Assembly (NCBI GenBank): GCA_017427945.1
Contig: JAFRRT010000026.1
Coordinates: 62,001 to 126,000, forward strand
Origin: Muribaculaceae bacterium
GTDB lineage: Bacteria; Bacteroidota; Bacteroidia; Bacteroidales; Muribaculaceae
DNA: 64,000 bases
Direction of reading: 5' to 3'
A model generated the notes under the pieces. It searched no databases, was not told the DNA's origin, and was given only the letters and a program-made list of their open reading frames with translations. A program made the translations under genes and the position numbers. Shown here in pieces: positions 52,221-60,716 of the stretch. Positions within the stretch are counted from its first letter, which is position 1. Every line of letters starts with the position of its first letter.

Positions 52221-52967
52221 TCACTCTTCTTGTTTTACTTTACTATTCTTTTGCTTAAAAGCGGCATATTTATCGACCTTCGCATTGGCCTGTTGCGGGC
52301 AACCGGCTACCACGATGACGATTTCGCCACGGGGCGCGTTGGCGGTAAAATGCTCCACCAGTTCGCCCAGTGTGCCGTTATGCGTTGTGTTGTGAAGTTT
52401 GCTGATTTCGCGCACCACGCTTGCCTCGCGCTCAGCGCCAAAGACGTCGGCAAACTGCTGCAAAGTCTTGAGTAACCTGACGGGTGATTCATAGAACACC
52501 ATCGTCAACGGCTGGTCTTTCAACTCGGCAAGGCGGGTGGCACGGCCTTTCTTCTGGGGCAGGAAGCCCTCGAAGACAAAGCGGTCGCAAGGCAGTCCCG
52601 AATTGACTAGGGCAGGCACAAAGGCAGTTGCACCCGGCAACGTCTCGACCTCGATACCCTGACGGCGACATTCGCGCGAAAGCAGAAATCCCGGGTCACT
52701 GATGCCCGGTGTGCCGGCATCGCTGATGAGTGCCATCACGGCCCCACCCTGCAACTGACCGACCACTGCGGCCACTGCTTCATGTTCGTTGAACTTGTGG
52801 TGGCTGCGCATGGGTGTGGCGATGCCGAAGTGCTTGAGCAGCACGCCGCTCGTGCGTGTATCCTCGGCAAGGATGGTGTCAACGTCCTTGAGCACCTCGA
52901 CGGCACGTGGTGTCATGTCGTTGAGGTTCCCCACGGGAGTAGGCACTATGTACAACTTGCCTGCCAT
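52221..52967 (-). CDS. rsmI: 16S rRNA 2'-O-methyltransferase RsmI
   Basis: A 248-residue tetrapyrrole-methylase-fold enzyme that methylates the ribose of C1402 in 16S rRNA. The signature motifs are LYIVPTPVGNLNDMT, ILAEDTRTS, ALISDAGTPGISDPG, LPGATAFVPAL and VFYESPVRLLKTL. The short form without the C-terminal extension of E. coli RsmI is usual in Bacteroidota; the last residues are Lys-rich. Confidence 0.95.
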   Translation of the reverse strand: MAGKLYIVPTPVGNLNDMTPRAVEVLKDVDTILAEDTRTSGVLLKHFGIATPMRSHHKFNEHEAVAAVVGQLQGGAVMALISDAGTPGISDPGFLLSRECRRQGIEVETLPGATAFVPALVNSGLPCDRFVFEGFLPQKKGRATRLAELKDQPLTMVFYESPVRLLKTLQQFADVFGAEREASVVREISKLHNTTHNGTLGELVEHFTANAPRGEIVIVVAGCPQQANAKVDKYAAFKQKNSKVKQEE

Positions 52968-52982
52968 GAGACGAGCAAAAAA

Positions 52983-54002
52983 TTACTGCTGATAATGGTT
53001 ACGCACGATGGCCATGAAATCCTTCACGTCCTCGTTGTCGCGGTCCCAATGCAACTGGCTGAAGAAGTACAGCTCGGCGTTGCCATAGCTGCTCATCATC
53101 TCGATGTGCTCGATGGCCGTGTTCATCGCACTGGCACTGCCGGCGAATAGCTCACGCTGGAAGCGGAAGCGATCGTTCAGCGAGAAGGCCTTGCGGATGT
53201 CCTTTGACATGGAACGCTGCAGCTTCTCATCGACGCGCAACGGGGCAGGTTCTTCAACGAGCGTAGGAAATTCGGTGGGGACAGGGGGCTGCGGCATCTC
53301 ATCCTCGGGTTCGGGGAGATAGTCGTCATCGGCCTCGATGAACTCTACCGTAATGTCGGGCTCTTCATCGGCCACGGGAACGACAGCAGGATCGGGGTCG
53401 GGCATCGGCTCCTCGATAGGCGCCTCTTTAGGGGCTGCTACAGGTTCCTCCTTGGGAGCAACGACGGGCTCCTCTTTGGGTTCCTCCTTGGGCTCCTCAA
53501 CTACGGCATCCTCCTGGGGAGCATGGAATACCGGGGGCACCACCATTTTTGGTGCGGCAGAAGCGGCTTCAGCAGCGGGCGCTACGGGTGCGGGAGCAGC
53601 AGGAGCGGGCTCCTCGGCTTTTTCGGGCTCCTCAAAATCCAGGCTGAAAACTTCCTTGAATTCCTCGCCGTTATCGTGCTGCCAAGTCTCGTCGGCATCA
53701 TAGTCCTCCTCGGGGAGATGAACCGCAGGCTTCTCAACAGGTTCATTCTTCTCGGGGAGGTCGGCGGACTCGGATTTCTCGGCGGGAGCGGGAGCGGCGG
53801 GGGGTACAGGGGCCGTCGGCTCCTCGGGGGCGTCGGCCGGCTGTATCGTCATTCCGCACATCTCGGCCAACTCGCGCACCTTGCGGTACATTTTATTGGT
53901 GATGACGTCGGGTGTATTTTCCTCACCTAAACGGCGAGACACCAACATCAACCCTTCTATCTCATATACATGAGATAACATTTTCTCTATCGACATGTTC
54001 AT
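52983..54002 (-). CDS. Protein with Pro/Glu/Ala-rich middle and conserved ends
   Basis: A 339-residue cytoplasmic protein not assigned to a named family. Residues 1-55 form a folded N-terminal part (MLSHVYEIEGLMLVSRR; VRELAEMCGM). Residues 56-255 are low-complexity, with EEPKEEP and APKEEP type repeats, probably disordered. Residues 256-339 (SMSKDIRKAFSLNDRFRFQR, then ELFAGSASAMN and LHWDRDNEDV) form a conserved-looking C-terminal domain found in many Bacteroidales proteins of unknown role. It is the first gene of the operon that includes rsmI. Confidence 0.75.
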   Translation of the reverse strand: MNMSIEKMLSHVYEIEGLMLVSRRLGEENTPDVITNKMYRKVRELAEMCGMTIQPADAPEEPTAPVPPAAPAPAEKSESADLPEKNEPVEKPAVHLPEEDYDADETWQHDNGEEFKEVFSLDFEEPEKAEEPAPAAPAPVAPAAEAASAAPKMVVPPVFHAPQEDAVVEEPKEEPKEEPVVAPKEEPVAAPKEAPIEEPMPDPDPAVVPVADEEPDITVEFIEADDDYLPEPEDEMPQPPVPTEFPTLVEEPAPLRVDEKLQRSMSKDIRKAFSLNDRFRFQRELFAGSASAMNTAIEHIEMMSSYGNAELYFFSQLHWDRDNEDVKDFMAIVRNHYQQ

Positions 54003-54064
54003 AATACTCTGTTTCTTTGCTGCTTAGCGACTTAACGCCAAGGATTTGCTTCACATCCAATCTG

Positions 54065-54072
54065 CAAAGATA
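54065..54072 (-). promoter_or_regulatory. -7 element for the 52983-54002 operon (minus strand)
   Basis: TATCTTTG on the minus strand, 62 bases before the start codon. CAAA at 54089-54092 is a -33 candidate with a short 16-base spacer. Confidence 0.6.
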
Positions 54073-54151
54073 ATGCAAAATATCGATTCAAATAGAACAA
54101 AGGGAATTTTATTTTCGGCCCTCAATCGGGTTTGGCGCGCAAGCGCCTGAT

Positions 54152-57034
54152 TTACTTGACCGAAGGACGTGCCTGGGTGGGGGTGATGCCGTAATACTGG
54201 CGGAAGACACGTGAGAAATAGGCAACATCCTGGTATCCGCACTGTTCGGCGACATCGCCGATGAGCAGTTTAGGCTCTTCTTGCTGCAGGAGACGCATCG
54301 CCTTTTTCATGCGCAATTGCGTGATAAACGACACGGGATTCTTACCGAGTATGGTCTGCACCTTGTTCCTGAGCTGCGTTTCTCCCATCTTGAACGAACG
54401 CGCCACCTTGTCAAGGTCCAACTTGGTACCAGAAGCGAACTGCTCCTCCACCTCACGGACGAACTTCTCCAAAAACTCCTTATCATCGTCCTGAACATCA
54501 ATATCGTCGGGCAGGAACTCAGTATCGCTTTCTTTGGGCATCGCGTCGGCAGCGAACACCTCACGCAAAGCTTCGCGACTCTCTATCAGTCGTTTGGCCC
54601 ATGCACGCAGTTCGTCGGACGAGAATGGTTTCACCAGATAGGCGTCGGCTCCAGCCTCGATACCAAGAATGCGGTCGGCGTCGCTGTTACGTGCGCTGAT
54701 AATGATGACCGGGACATGGCAAAGTGACTTGTCCCGACGCACGCGGCGGCACAACTCAATACCGTCCATAATCGGCATTTTAACATCGGTGATGATGATA
54801 TCGGGGACTGTATCAAGCGCTTTGGCAAAGCCCTGCTCACCGTCGGTGGCATAGAGCACCGTATAGCCGTCACCCAACATGGTACCCACCAGCGAAGCCA
54901 CGTCGTTGTGGTCCTCCACCACCAGGGCCACGGGGCCACCCGCGCACACTTCATCGACATTGGAAGGCTCGGAGGAAAGATGCGGAATCGGCACCGTTTT
55001 CAAGATAGGTTTCACAGCCTCGGTCAGACGCTTTTTAACGTCATGCGTACGGGAACAAGGCAGTTTTACCGTGAAGACCGATCCTACGTCGCTCTTGCTG
55101 TCGGCCGATACGGTGCCGCCCATGACCATCGTCATGTCGCGTACCACCGTCAGACCGATGCCCACACCATCGGCTCTACGCTCGGCCTCAGCACTGCGAT
55201 AAAACGGCTCAAAGACATGCGGCAGGTCCTCAGTACTGATGCCCATGCCCTCGTCGGCCACCTTGATGACGAGCATATCGTCCTCGACGCGCGATGTAAC
55301 GGTAATGCGTCCACCGTCACGGCTATAGAGGATGGCGTTCTCGATAAGATTGCCGACAATGGTAGTCAGGTAACGAGGCACGGTGTCGGCCTCCACGCCG
55401 GTTTCATAGGGGGCATAACTCAACTCGATGTTGCGCTCGATGCAGCGGTCTCTAAAGCCCTCTACAATCATGCGGATGTAGGCTATGACATCTCCGCGAT
55501 GCCAATCAGGGTCCTTGATAGCGCTGCGCACACCACCTACCTCAAGAATACGGTCAACCAGCGTCAGCAGGTTATTTCCTTGTCGCTCAATGATTTCTAC
55601 ATATTCGCGTTGAGCATTGGTAGGCTCATATTGGATTGATTGTGCATCAGAGATGAGGTTGTCGGTGGCGCCCATGATGGCGCTCAGCGGGGTACGCAGC
55701 TGGTGTACGACATTGGTAAAGAACAGCGAGCGCGTTTCCTCGACCTGACGCATCCGGCGCTGTGTACGGTTGCGCATGCGCATGACATAGGCCAAGGCGG
55801 CGATGATGGCTGCGGCCATGAGTACCAGCAATGTAGTCAAAATACCCTGGATGTTGCGCATGCGTTTCAGGCGATTGATGTCGCGGTTGAGCATATTGGC
55901 CTCGTCCATGTCGCGGGATTTCACATATTCGATATGCTGATTCTGCACCTCGTCGAGTGTTACACGGCCATAGATGGTGTCATATAGTTCAGTGCTGCGC
56001 ACATATTGATCCAAGGCCTCGGCGGTGTTTCCCTGCAACCGCAACAACTCATAATGAATCATGCTGGCCTCGGCCTGATGCACCTTGCTGCCGATGCGCT
56101 TAGCCTCGGCTTCGACTTCTTGGATATAACCATGGGCATCGTCATACTCACCAAGCTTGAGGGCCATTCTAGCCAAGCCCATACAGGATTGCAGCCAGAA
56201 CCAATTGTCATTCATGTTGCGCAAATCGTTATAGGCCTGCTTGTACTCTTCCATGGCATGAGAATAATTGTTCTCTTGCTCATACACTTCGCCAAAGTGC
56301 AGATGGTTGAGTGCAACTCCCGTTGGGCTCCCACACAATTTATTGAATTCCAATGACTTGTTGCTAAAATACCATGCCGAATCGCTCTCGCCAATCTCAC
56401 TCTTGAGAATGCCCAGGTCGCTGTAAGACTTCGCAAGTTCCTGATTGTTGCCCAGCCGGCAATCAAGGTCAATAGCCATACGGAGCAGGCTGTCGGCAGT
56501 CGAATAACGGCAAAGCGTCATTTCAATCTTGGCAATACCGTTCAACGCGATCGAGCGCATTTCGGCCATGTGCGGCTCATTCTGGTTACTGTAGGCGTCA
56601 CACAGCTTCAGCACTCGGTAATAGTTAGTGCATGCATAACCATATTCGCCAATGCGGCGGTACACTGTCGCCAGATTGTTGCACGCATCGGCCATTCCCA
56701 GGGTATCGGCGGCATTAGTGGCAATATTCAGCCACTGGGAAATAACTTCTAACGACTTAGCAAAGTGAACCTGATTGGACAAGAGTAGGCCTTGATGCTT
56801 GAGGGCGAGCATCTCGCCCATCACGTCGTTCTGCTCACGCGACTGGCGGGCCAGGTTCATCAGGGAGTCAACGTCATGGATGCGGTCCATCATGCTGTCG
56901 ATGACGGCATAGCGCGACGCATCTTCCTGGGTATTATTGCCATTGCTGCATGAAGACACGACAAGCAGCATGACCAGCACGACAAGTGCCGCCACGCAGC
57001 ATGCAATTCCACGGTCAAAGCAATGGTTTTTCAT
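54152..57034 (-). CDS. Hybrid two-component system regulator with TPR sensor domain
   Basis: A 960-residue one-protein signal pathway. N-terminal signal or anchor (about 8-29, ending SSC), periplasmic TPR-like helical repeats (about 40-390), membrane segment (397-418), histidine kinase with His444 in VVHQLRTPLSAIMG, ATPase N-box NLIENAILYSRD (562-573), receiver domain (702-815) with phospho-Asp750 in IITDVKMPIMDG, and an AraC-type DNA-binding domain (about 880-956) with GDVAEQCGYQDVAYFSRVF. Most glycan-sensing hybrids have a beta-propeller sensor; this one has TPRs instead. ATG 57034 was chosen over a longer frame because it follows a -7 box. No glycan locus is directly beside it. Confidence 0.92.
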   Translation of the reverse strand: MKNHCFDRGIACCVAALVVLVMLLVVSSCSNGNNTQEDASRYAVIDSMMDRIHDVDSLMNLARQSREQNDVMGEMLALKHQGLLLSNQVHFAKSLEVISQWLNIATNAADTLGMADACNNLATVYRRIGEYGYACTNYYRVLKLCDAYSNQNEPHMAEMRSIALNGIAKIEMTLCRYSTADSLLRMAIDLDCRLGNNQELAKSYSDLGILKSEIGESDSAWYFSNKSLEFNKLCGSPTGVALNHLHFGEVYEQENNYSHAMEEYKQAYNDLRNMNDNWFWLQSCMGLARMALKLGEYDDAHGYIQEVEAEAKRIGSKVHQAEASMIHYELLRLQGNTAEALDQYVRSTELYDTIYGRVTLDEVQNQHIEYVKSRDMDEANMLNRDINRLKRMRNIQGILTTLLVLMAAAIIAALAYVMRMRNRTQRRMRQVEETRSLFFTNVVHQLRTPLSAIMGATDNLISDAQSIQYEPTNAQREYVEIIERQGNNLLTLVDRILEVGGVRSAIKDPDWHRGDVIAYIRMIVEGFRDRCIERNIELSYAPYETGVEADTVPRYLTTIVGNLIENAILYSRDGGRITVTSRVEDDMLVIKVADEGMGISTEDLPHVFEPFYRSAEAERRADGVGIGLTVVRDMTMVMGGTVSADSKSDVGSVFTVKLPCSRTHDVKKRLTEAVKPILKTVPIPHLSSEPSNVDEVCAGGPVALVVEDHNDVASLVGTMLGDGYTVLYATDGEQGFAKALDTVPDIIITDVKMPIMDGIELCRRVRRDKSLCHVPVIIISARNSDADRILGIEAGADAYLVKPFSSDELRAWAKRLIESREALREVFAADAMPKESDTEFLPDDIDVQDDDKEFLEKFVREVEEQFASGTKLDLDKVARSFKMGETQLRNKVQTILGKNPVSFITQLRMKKAMRLLQQEEPKLLIGDVAEQCGYQDVAYFSRVFRQYYGITPTQARPSVK

Positions 57035-57065
57035 TACAGCAAGCAGAAAACTTGAATTGTGGCGG

Positions 57066-57073
57066 CAAAAATA
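57066..57073 (-). promoter_or_regulatory. -7 element of the hybrid regulator gene (minus strand)
   Basis: TATTTTTG on the minus strand, 31 bases upstream of the chosen ATG; the base group at the -33 position is TTTC, one mismatch. Confidence 0.55.
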
Positions 57074-57229
57074 GAGTATTTTTTTCGAAACTGAAAACAT
57101 TTCTTTCGAAATTTCCAGCCCCCCCCCATTTTCGGTAGTACCCTGCGCATCAATCTCTTCAATGAATGGCCTTCGCCAGGAAAAAAACAAAAAAATCACT
57201 CACGATAACGCCATATCGATTAAAATGAC

Positions 57230-57237
57230 TAATTTTG
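57230..57237 (+). promoter_or_regulatory. -7 element of the DUF4199 gene
   Basis: TAATTTTG matches TAnnTTTG and ends only 9 bases before the ATG at 57247, which predicts a very short or absent 5' leader. Confidence 0.55.
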
Positions 57238-57246
57238 CAGGTTATT

Positions 57247-57786
57247 ATGTCAGAACCGAAGAAAAGCATCTATCAGCGGGCGGGCGAATGGGGCATCCCC
57301 TTCGGCCTGTACCTGTCGTGTGCCGCTGTCGCGTCGATTTATGCCGACAAGTTCCAACCCTTGAGCCTGGTATTCTTTATCTTGCTCATAGGGACACCGT
57401 TGCTGACCTATTATTACCAGCGTCGCAAATTCATCGAGGATGACGGCTTCACCGAGTATGCCGGCTTGTGGATGCTCGGCATCCTGCTGTTCATCCTGGG
57501 CTCGGTCATTTCCAGCCTCGTCGTCTATCTCGTGCTGCAGTACTGGCGGCCCGAGTTCATGTATGAGCAGGCGCAACTTGTGCTCGACACCTACAAGGAC
57601 ATGCCCGAGATGAAGGACAGTGATGTCATGCTAGTACTGCGGCGACTGGTTGACGAGCGGTTGATGCCGTCACCCATCCAGACGGTGTTCAACGCCTTTT
57701 GGTTCGTCACCTTTGGCGGCTCGATGGTGAGCGCCATCACGGCATTGATTGCCCAGCGCAAGCCTAAGAAACGCGACAGTCTTTAA
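57247..57786 (+). CDS. DUF4199 family inner-membrane protein
   Basis: A 179-residue membrane protein. Four hydrophobic segments are visible: near residues 16-34, 42-56, 72-97 and 146-166. The loop between the third and fourth carries WRPEFMYEQAQ and MKDSDVMLVLRRLVD. This matches the DUF4199 family of Bacteroidota, often encoded next to a GT2 glycosyltransferase as here. Function unknown. A TTG 12 bases upstream is inside the -7 box and is not a likely start. Confidence 0.85.
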   Translation: MSEPKKSIYQRAGEWGIPFGLYLSCAAVASIYADKFQPLSLVFFILLIGTPLLTYYYQRRKFIEDDGFTEYAGLWMLGILLFILGSVISSLVVYLVLQYWRPEFMYEQAQLVLDTYKDMPEMKDSDVMLVLRRLVDERLMPSPIQTVFNAFWFVTFGGSMVSAITALIAQRKPKKRDSL

Positions 57787-57840
57787 TGACAATTCAAGTG
57801 GATTTTTAAAACGATATCATCATTTTATAAGTGGCAGGAT

Positions 57841-58899
57841 ATGGACATTTCAGTAGTAGTACCGTTGTATAACGAGGCAGAGTCACTGCCGGAACTTGCC
57901 GAATGGATTGAGCGTGTCATGAACGAGAACGGTTTCTCTTACGAGGTGCTGTTCATTAACGACGGCAGCACCGACGACTCTTGGGACGTCATCAAGGAAC
58001 TGCATGCCAAGAACCCCCGGATGAAGGGCATCGCCTTCCGCCGCAACTACGGCAAGTCACCGGCGCTGAACACCGGCTTTGAGCGGGCTCAGGGCGATGT
58101 CATCATCACGATGGACGCCGACCTGCAGGACAGCCCCGATGAGATTCCCGAACTCTACCACATGATTACCCGTGACGGGTATGACCTGGTGAGCGGATGG
58201 AAGAAGAAACGCTATGACCCGCTCAGCAAGACCATCCCCACCAAGCTCTTCAACGCTACTGCCCGCCGCGTTACCGGCATCCACAACCTGCACGACTTCA
58301 ACTGCGGCCTGAAAGCCTACCGCCGCGATGTCGTCAAGCACATCGAGGTGTATGGCGACATGCACCGCTATGTGCCCTATCTTGCCAAGATTGCGGGTTT
58401 CACTAAAATCGGAGAGAAAGAAGTGAAGCACCGCGCGCGCAAGTACGGCTCGACCAAGTTCGGCCTTGACCGCTTTGTCAACGGCTATCTCGACCTGCTC
58501 ACGCTGTGGTTCCAGGGCAGGTTCGGCGTCAAGCCGATGCACTTCTTCGGCCTGCTGGGCAGCTTCATGTTCCTGTTAGGTTTCGCCGCTGTAATTCTTG
58601 TCGGTGCCCTCAAGTTGTATAACATGTATAGCGGCAACAGTTACAGGCTGGTGACCGATTCACCCTACTTTTACCTTGCCTTGACCTCGATGTTGCTGGG
58701 TACTCAACTTTTCCTCACAGGATTCCTGGGAGAGCTCATCATTCGCCACAGCAACGATCGCAACCACTACGAGATCAGCGAGGAAATCATCGATGAAGGT
58801 CGGCCTGCCATCGCCGCCCGCCAGCAGGTGGACGTGCTCGATACGCTGCCCAAGCAACAGCCTGTGAAACAGGAAGTTCACATCGAGAAGGAGCTATGA
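57841..58899 (+). CDS. Membrane GT2 glycosyltransferase (DPM/ArnC/GtrB type)
   Basis: A 352-residue enzyme. The N-terminal GT-A domain shows VVPLYNEAESL, INDGSTDDSWD, RRNYGKSPALN, the metal motif MDADLQDSP and GWKKKRYDPL. Two C-terminal membrane segments lie at about 236-262 and 277-300. Such enzymes move a sugar onto undecaprenyl phosphate on the cytoplasmic side of the inner membrane. It is 54 bases after DUF4199 and overlaps the DUF6452 gene by four bases. Confidence 0.9.
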   Translation: MDISVVVPLYNEAESLPELAEWIERVMNENGFSYEVLFINDGSTDDSWDVIKELHAKNPRMKGIAFRRNYGKSPALNTGFERAQGDVIITMDADLQDSPDEIPELYHMITRDGYDLVSGWKKKRYDPLSKTIPTKLFNATARRVTGIHNLHDFNCGLKAYRRDVVKHIEVYGDMHRYVPYLAKIAGFTKIGEKEVKHRARKYGSTKFGLDRFVNGYLDLLTLWFQGRFGVKPMHFFGLLGSFMFLLGFAAVILVGALKLYNMYSGNSYRLVTDSPYFYLALTSMLLGTQLFLTGFLGELIIRHSNDRNHYEISEEIIDEGRPAIAARQQVDVLDTLPKQQPVKQEVHIEKEL

Positions 58900-59393
58900 G
58901 CCGCCTATTGCACATAGCCACGTTGATGTTGCTCGCCCTGTGCCTCTTTACGGCGGCGTGCAGCGACGAGAGTTGCTATGAGAACGGCAGCAGCCTGCCC
59001 CTTGCCACACTCTATCTGGGAGAAGCCCAACAGACCATCACTGGGCTTACCGTCATGGGCATCGGGGCTCCCGGCGACAGCCTGTTGCTCAACAATGGCG
59101 CCGTCAAGGAGCTTTACCTGCCGCTGCGTGCCAGTGTTCAATCCACATCGTTCATGTTCGGCAGATGGCTCATCAACGGCACCGATACAGTGATGGTGAG
59201 AGATACTGTTACTCTTGACTATCAGCCCGTTGAATACTTCCACTCGGCAGAGTGCGGCGCGATGTTCAACTTCAACATGAAGAACGTGCGCCACACGACA
59301 CACGGCATCGATTCGGTTGTGCTGATGACCGACGTGGTCACCAACTCGCAGCTGCCCGCATTACGCATCCATTTCACCGATTTCGCACTATGA
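58896..59393 (+). CDS. DUF6452-like lipoprotein
   Basis: A 165-residue lipoprotein, lipobox TAAC at Cys22. The mature part is a small beta-rich domain starting SDESCYENGSS, with LLLNNGAVKELYLPL and a late HSAECGAMFNF. It matches the DUF6452 group that is commonly encoded just before DUF6048 genes in Bacteroidales, as here. ATGA overlaps on both sides show tight translational coupling. Function unknown. Confidence 0.8.
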   Translation: MSRLLHIATLMLLALCLFTAACSDESCYENGSSLPLATLYLGEAQQTITGLTVMGIGAPGDSLLLNNGAVKELYLPLRASVQSTSFMFGRWLINGTDTVMVRDTVTLDYQPVEYFHSAECGAMFNFNMKNVRHTTHGIDSVVLMTDVVTNSQLPALRIHFTDFAL

Positions 59394-60262
59394 AGACGAC
59401 CGCACATACAAGAAATCACATCAAAGGGACGCTTCTTTTGATGACATTCATCTTGTCGGCCGTTTTCACCATCGGCGCCCAGGAGCCTGACCGCCGCCAT
59501 GTCACCCCCGTCAAGCCCGAGACCAATGAGGTGAAACCGCCGCCCAAGGGCACCGACGACAAAATCATCCAGCAATACATCAGCGGCGACAGCGCTGCCG
59601 CCGTTGCCGAGGCTCGCAAAGACTCGCTTCGACGCGTGTATAAACGCTACCCCAGATTGACCGACATCGCCTACGGCATCAACTTCATCGAGCCGCTTTT
59701 CATGGCCTTCGGGCAGTCCTATGCCAGCGCCGACGTGAATGCCACCCTCAACATGTGGAATAGGTTCCAACCTACTGTTGAGCTGGGTATGGGATGGGCA
59801 AAATCCACCCCCGACGGCATGAACTTCACCTATCGCGGCAAGCCCTCCCCCTACGTCAAGGTAGGCGCCAACTACAACTTCATGTTTAAGAACAGCCCCG
59901 ACTACCAGGCACTGATTGGTATCAGACTGGGATACAGCACCTTTGGCTACGACATCAAAGACGTTAATTACAGCAACAGTTACTGGCAGGAGAGCATCGG
60001 GTACGACATCACCGGAGAGCGTTCCCACGCCCTGTGGGGAGAGGCGGGCGTTGGCCTCAAGGTCAAGATCAGCGGCCCCTGGTCACTGGGGTGGATGATT
60101 CGTTACCACGGCATCTTCAACTATGGCAAGAGCGACCATTCCAAGCCGTGGTTCATCCCCGGCTACGGTCCCCGCGAGAGTTCCTTAGGACTCTCCTTGA
60201 CGCTGCAATACACATTGCCGCTCTATCACGAGAATACCCCATCACCACAACCCAAAGAATAA
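59390..60262 (+). CDS. DUF6048-like outer-membrane beta-barrel protein
   Basis: A 290-residue secreted protein starting at ATG 59390, which overlaps the previous stop. The signal peptide (about 1-30) is followed by a Lys/Pro-rich linker (TPVKPETNEVKPPPKG), then alternating beta-strands with glycine-rich turns (LGMGWAK, YVKVGANYNFMF, LIGIRLGYSTFGYD, GEAGVGLKVKI) and a C-terminal LSLTLQYTLPLY, as expected for a small outer-membrane barrel. Together with the lipoprotein before it, it forms a conserved unknown pair. Confidence 0.82.
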   Translation: MKTTAHTRNHIKGTLLLMTFILSAVFTIGAQEPDRRHVTPVKPETNEVKPPPKGTDDKIIQQYISGDSAAAVAEARKDSLRRVYKRYPRLTDIAYGINFIEPLFMAFGQSYASADVNATLNMWNRFQPTVELGMGWAKSTPDGMNFTYRGKPSPYVKVGANYNFMFKNSPDYQALIGIRLGYSTFGYDIKDVNYSNSYWQESIGYDITGERSHALWGEAGVGLKVKISGPWSLGWMIRYHGIFNYGKSDHSKPWFIPGYGPRESSLGLSLTLQYTLPLYHENTPSPQPKE

Positions 60263-60272
60263 CACTACAGCC

Positions 60273-60410
60273 ATGATGATTAAAAAGCAACAACGACACT
60301 TCGGCCAGCAGGCACGCATCCCAAAAATCAGGCCTGCGGGCAACCCCGACTGGTACAAACGCTTTAGGCAGCTTGCCAGACTCTCGGGCAACATCTTCAG
60401 AATGAAATGA
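60273..60410 (+). CDS. Possible small basic protein, 45 residues
   Basis: An open frame of 45 codons, ATG ATG at 60273, ending TGA at 60410, located 10 bases after the barrel gene. The product is strongly basic with NPDWYKRFRQLARLSG in the middle, which could be an amphipathic helix. No family recognised; the close spacing and amino-acid pattern favour a real gene, but chance is not excluded. Confidence 0.4.
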   Translation: MMIKKQQRHFGQQARIPKIRPAGNPDWYKRFRQLARLSGNIFRMK

Positions 60411-60716
60411 GATGAGTCCCAATGCGAGACACATGCAGCACACCTAAATCGGCGCCAAATGCTACTTGTTAATAGTTTTTTTGCCGATTTTTCAAAAAAA
60501 TTTTGCCAGTTCAAAAAAAGTTCGTAATATTGTAGTCTGAAAAGCGGGAAAAACCGCTCGTTTTGAGCCTATTTCTTTGATTTTCAACATAATAATATCA
60601 TAGTACCTCCTTTCGGCATACTATGCCCGGACGGAGAGAAGCGGATTTAAACAAAGAACAAAAAAAACAAAACATATTAAATTAACATTATTACTAACTA
60701 TTTAACTCATTAAACT
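60411..60716 (+). other. Long leader region before the secreted protein gene
   Basis: These 306 bases hold no supported gene. They contain a promoter at 60502-60532 and then about 175 bases of predicted 5' untranslated leader with two small hairpins: AGCGG/CCGCT near 60543-60558 and CATAGTA/TACTATG at 60599-60625, followed by an A-rich stretch before the ATG. No known riboswitch recognised. Confidence 0.55.
60502..60532 (+). promoter_or_regulatory. Promoter of the secreted protein gene at 60717
   Basis: TTTG at 60502-60505 and TAATATTG at 60525-60532 (one mismatch to TAnnTTTG) with an exact 19-base spacer. Confidence 0.65.

Noticed and set aside
57075-57199. Longer start for the hybrid regulator
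   Set aside because: The frame is open to 57199, but the extra 55 residues would precede the signal segment and overlap the -7 box, so the ATG at 57034 is preferred.
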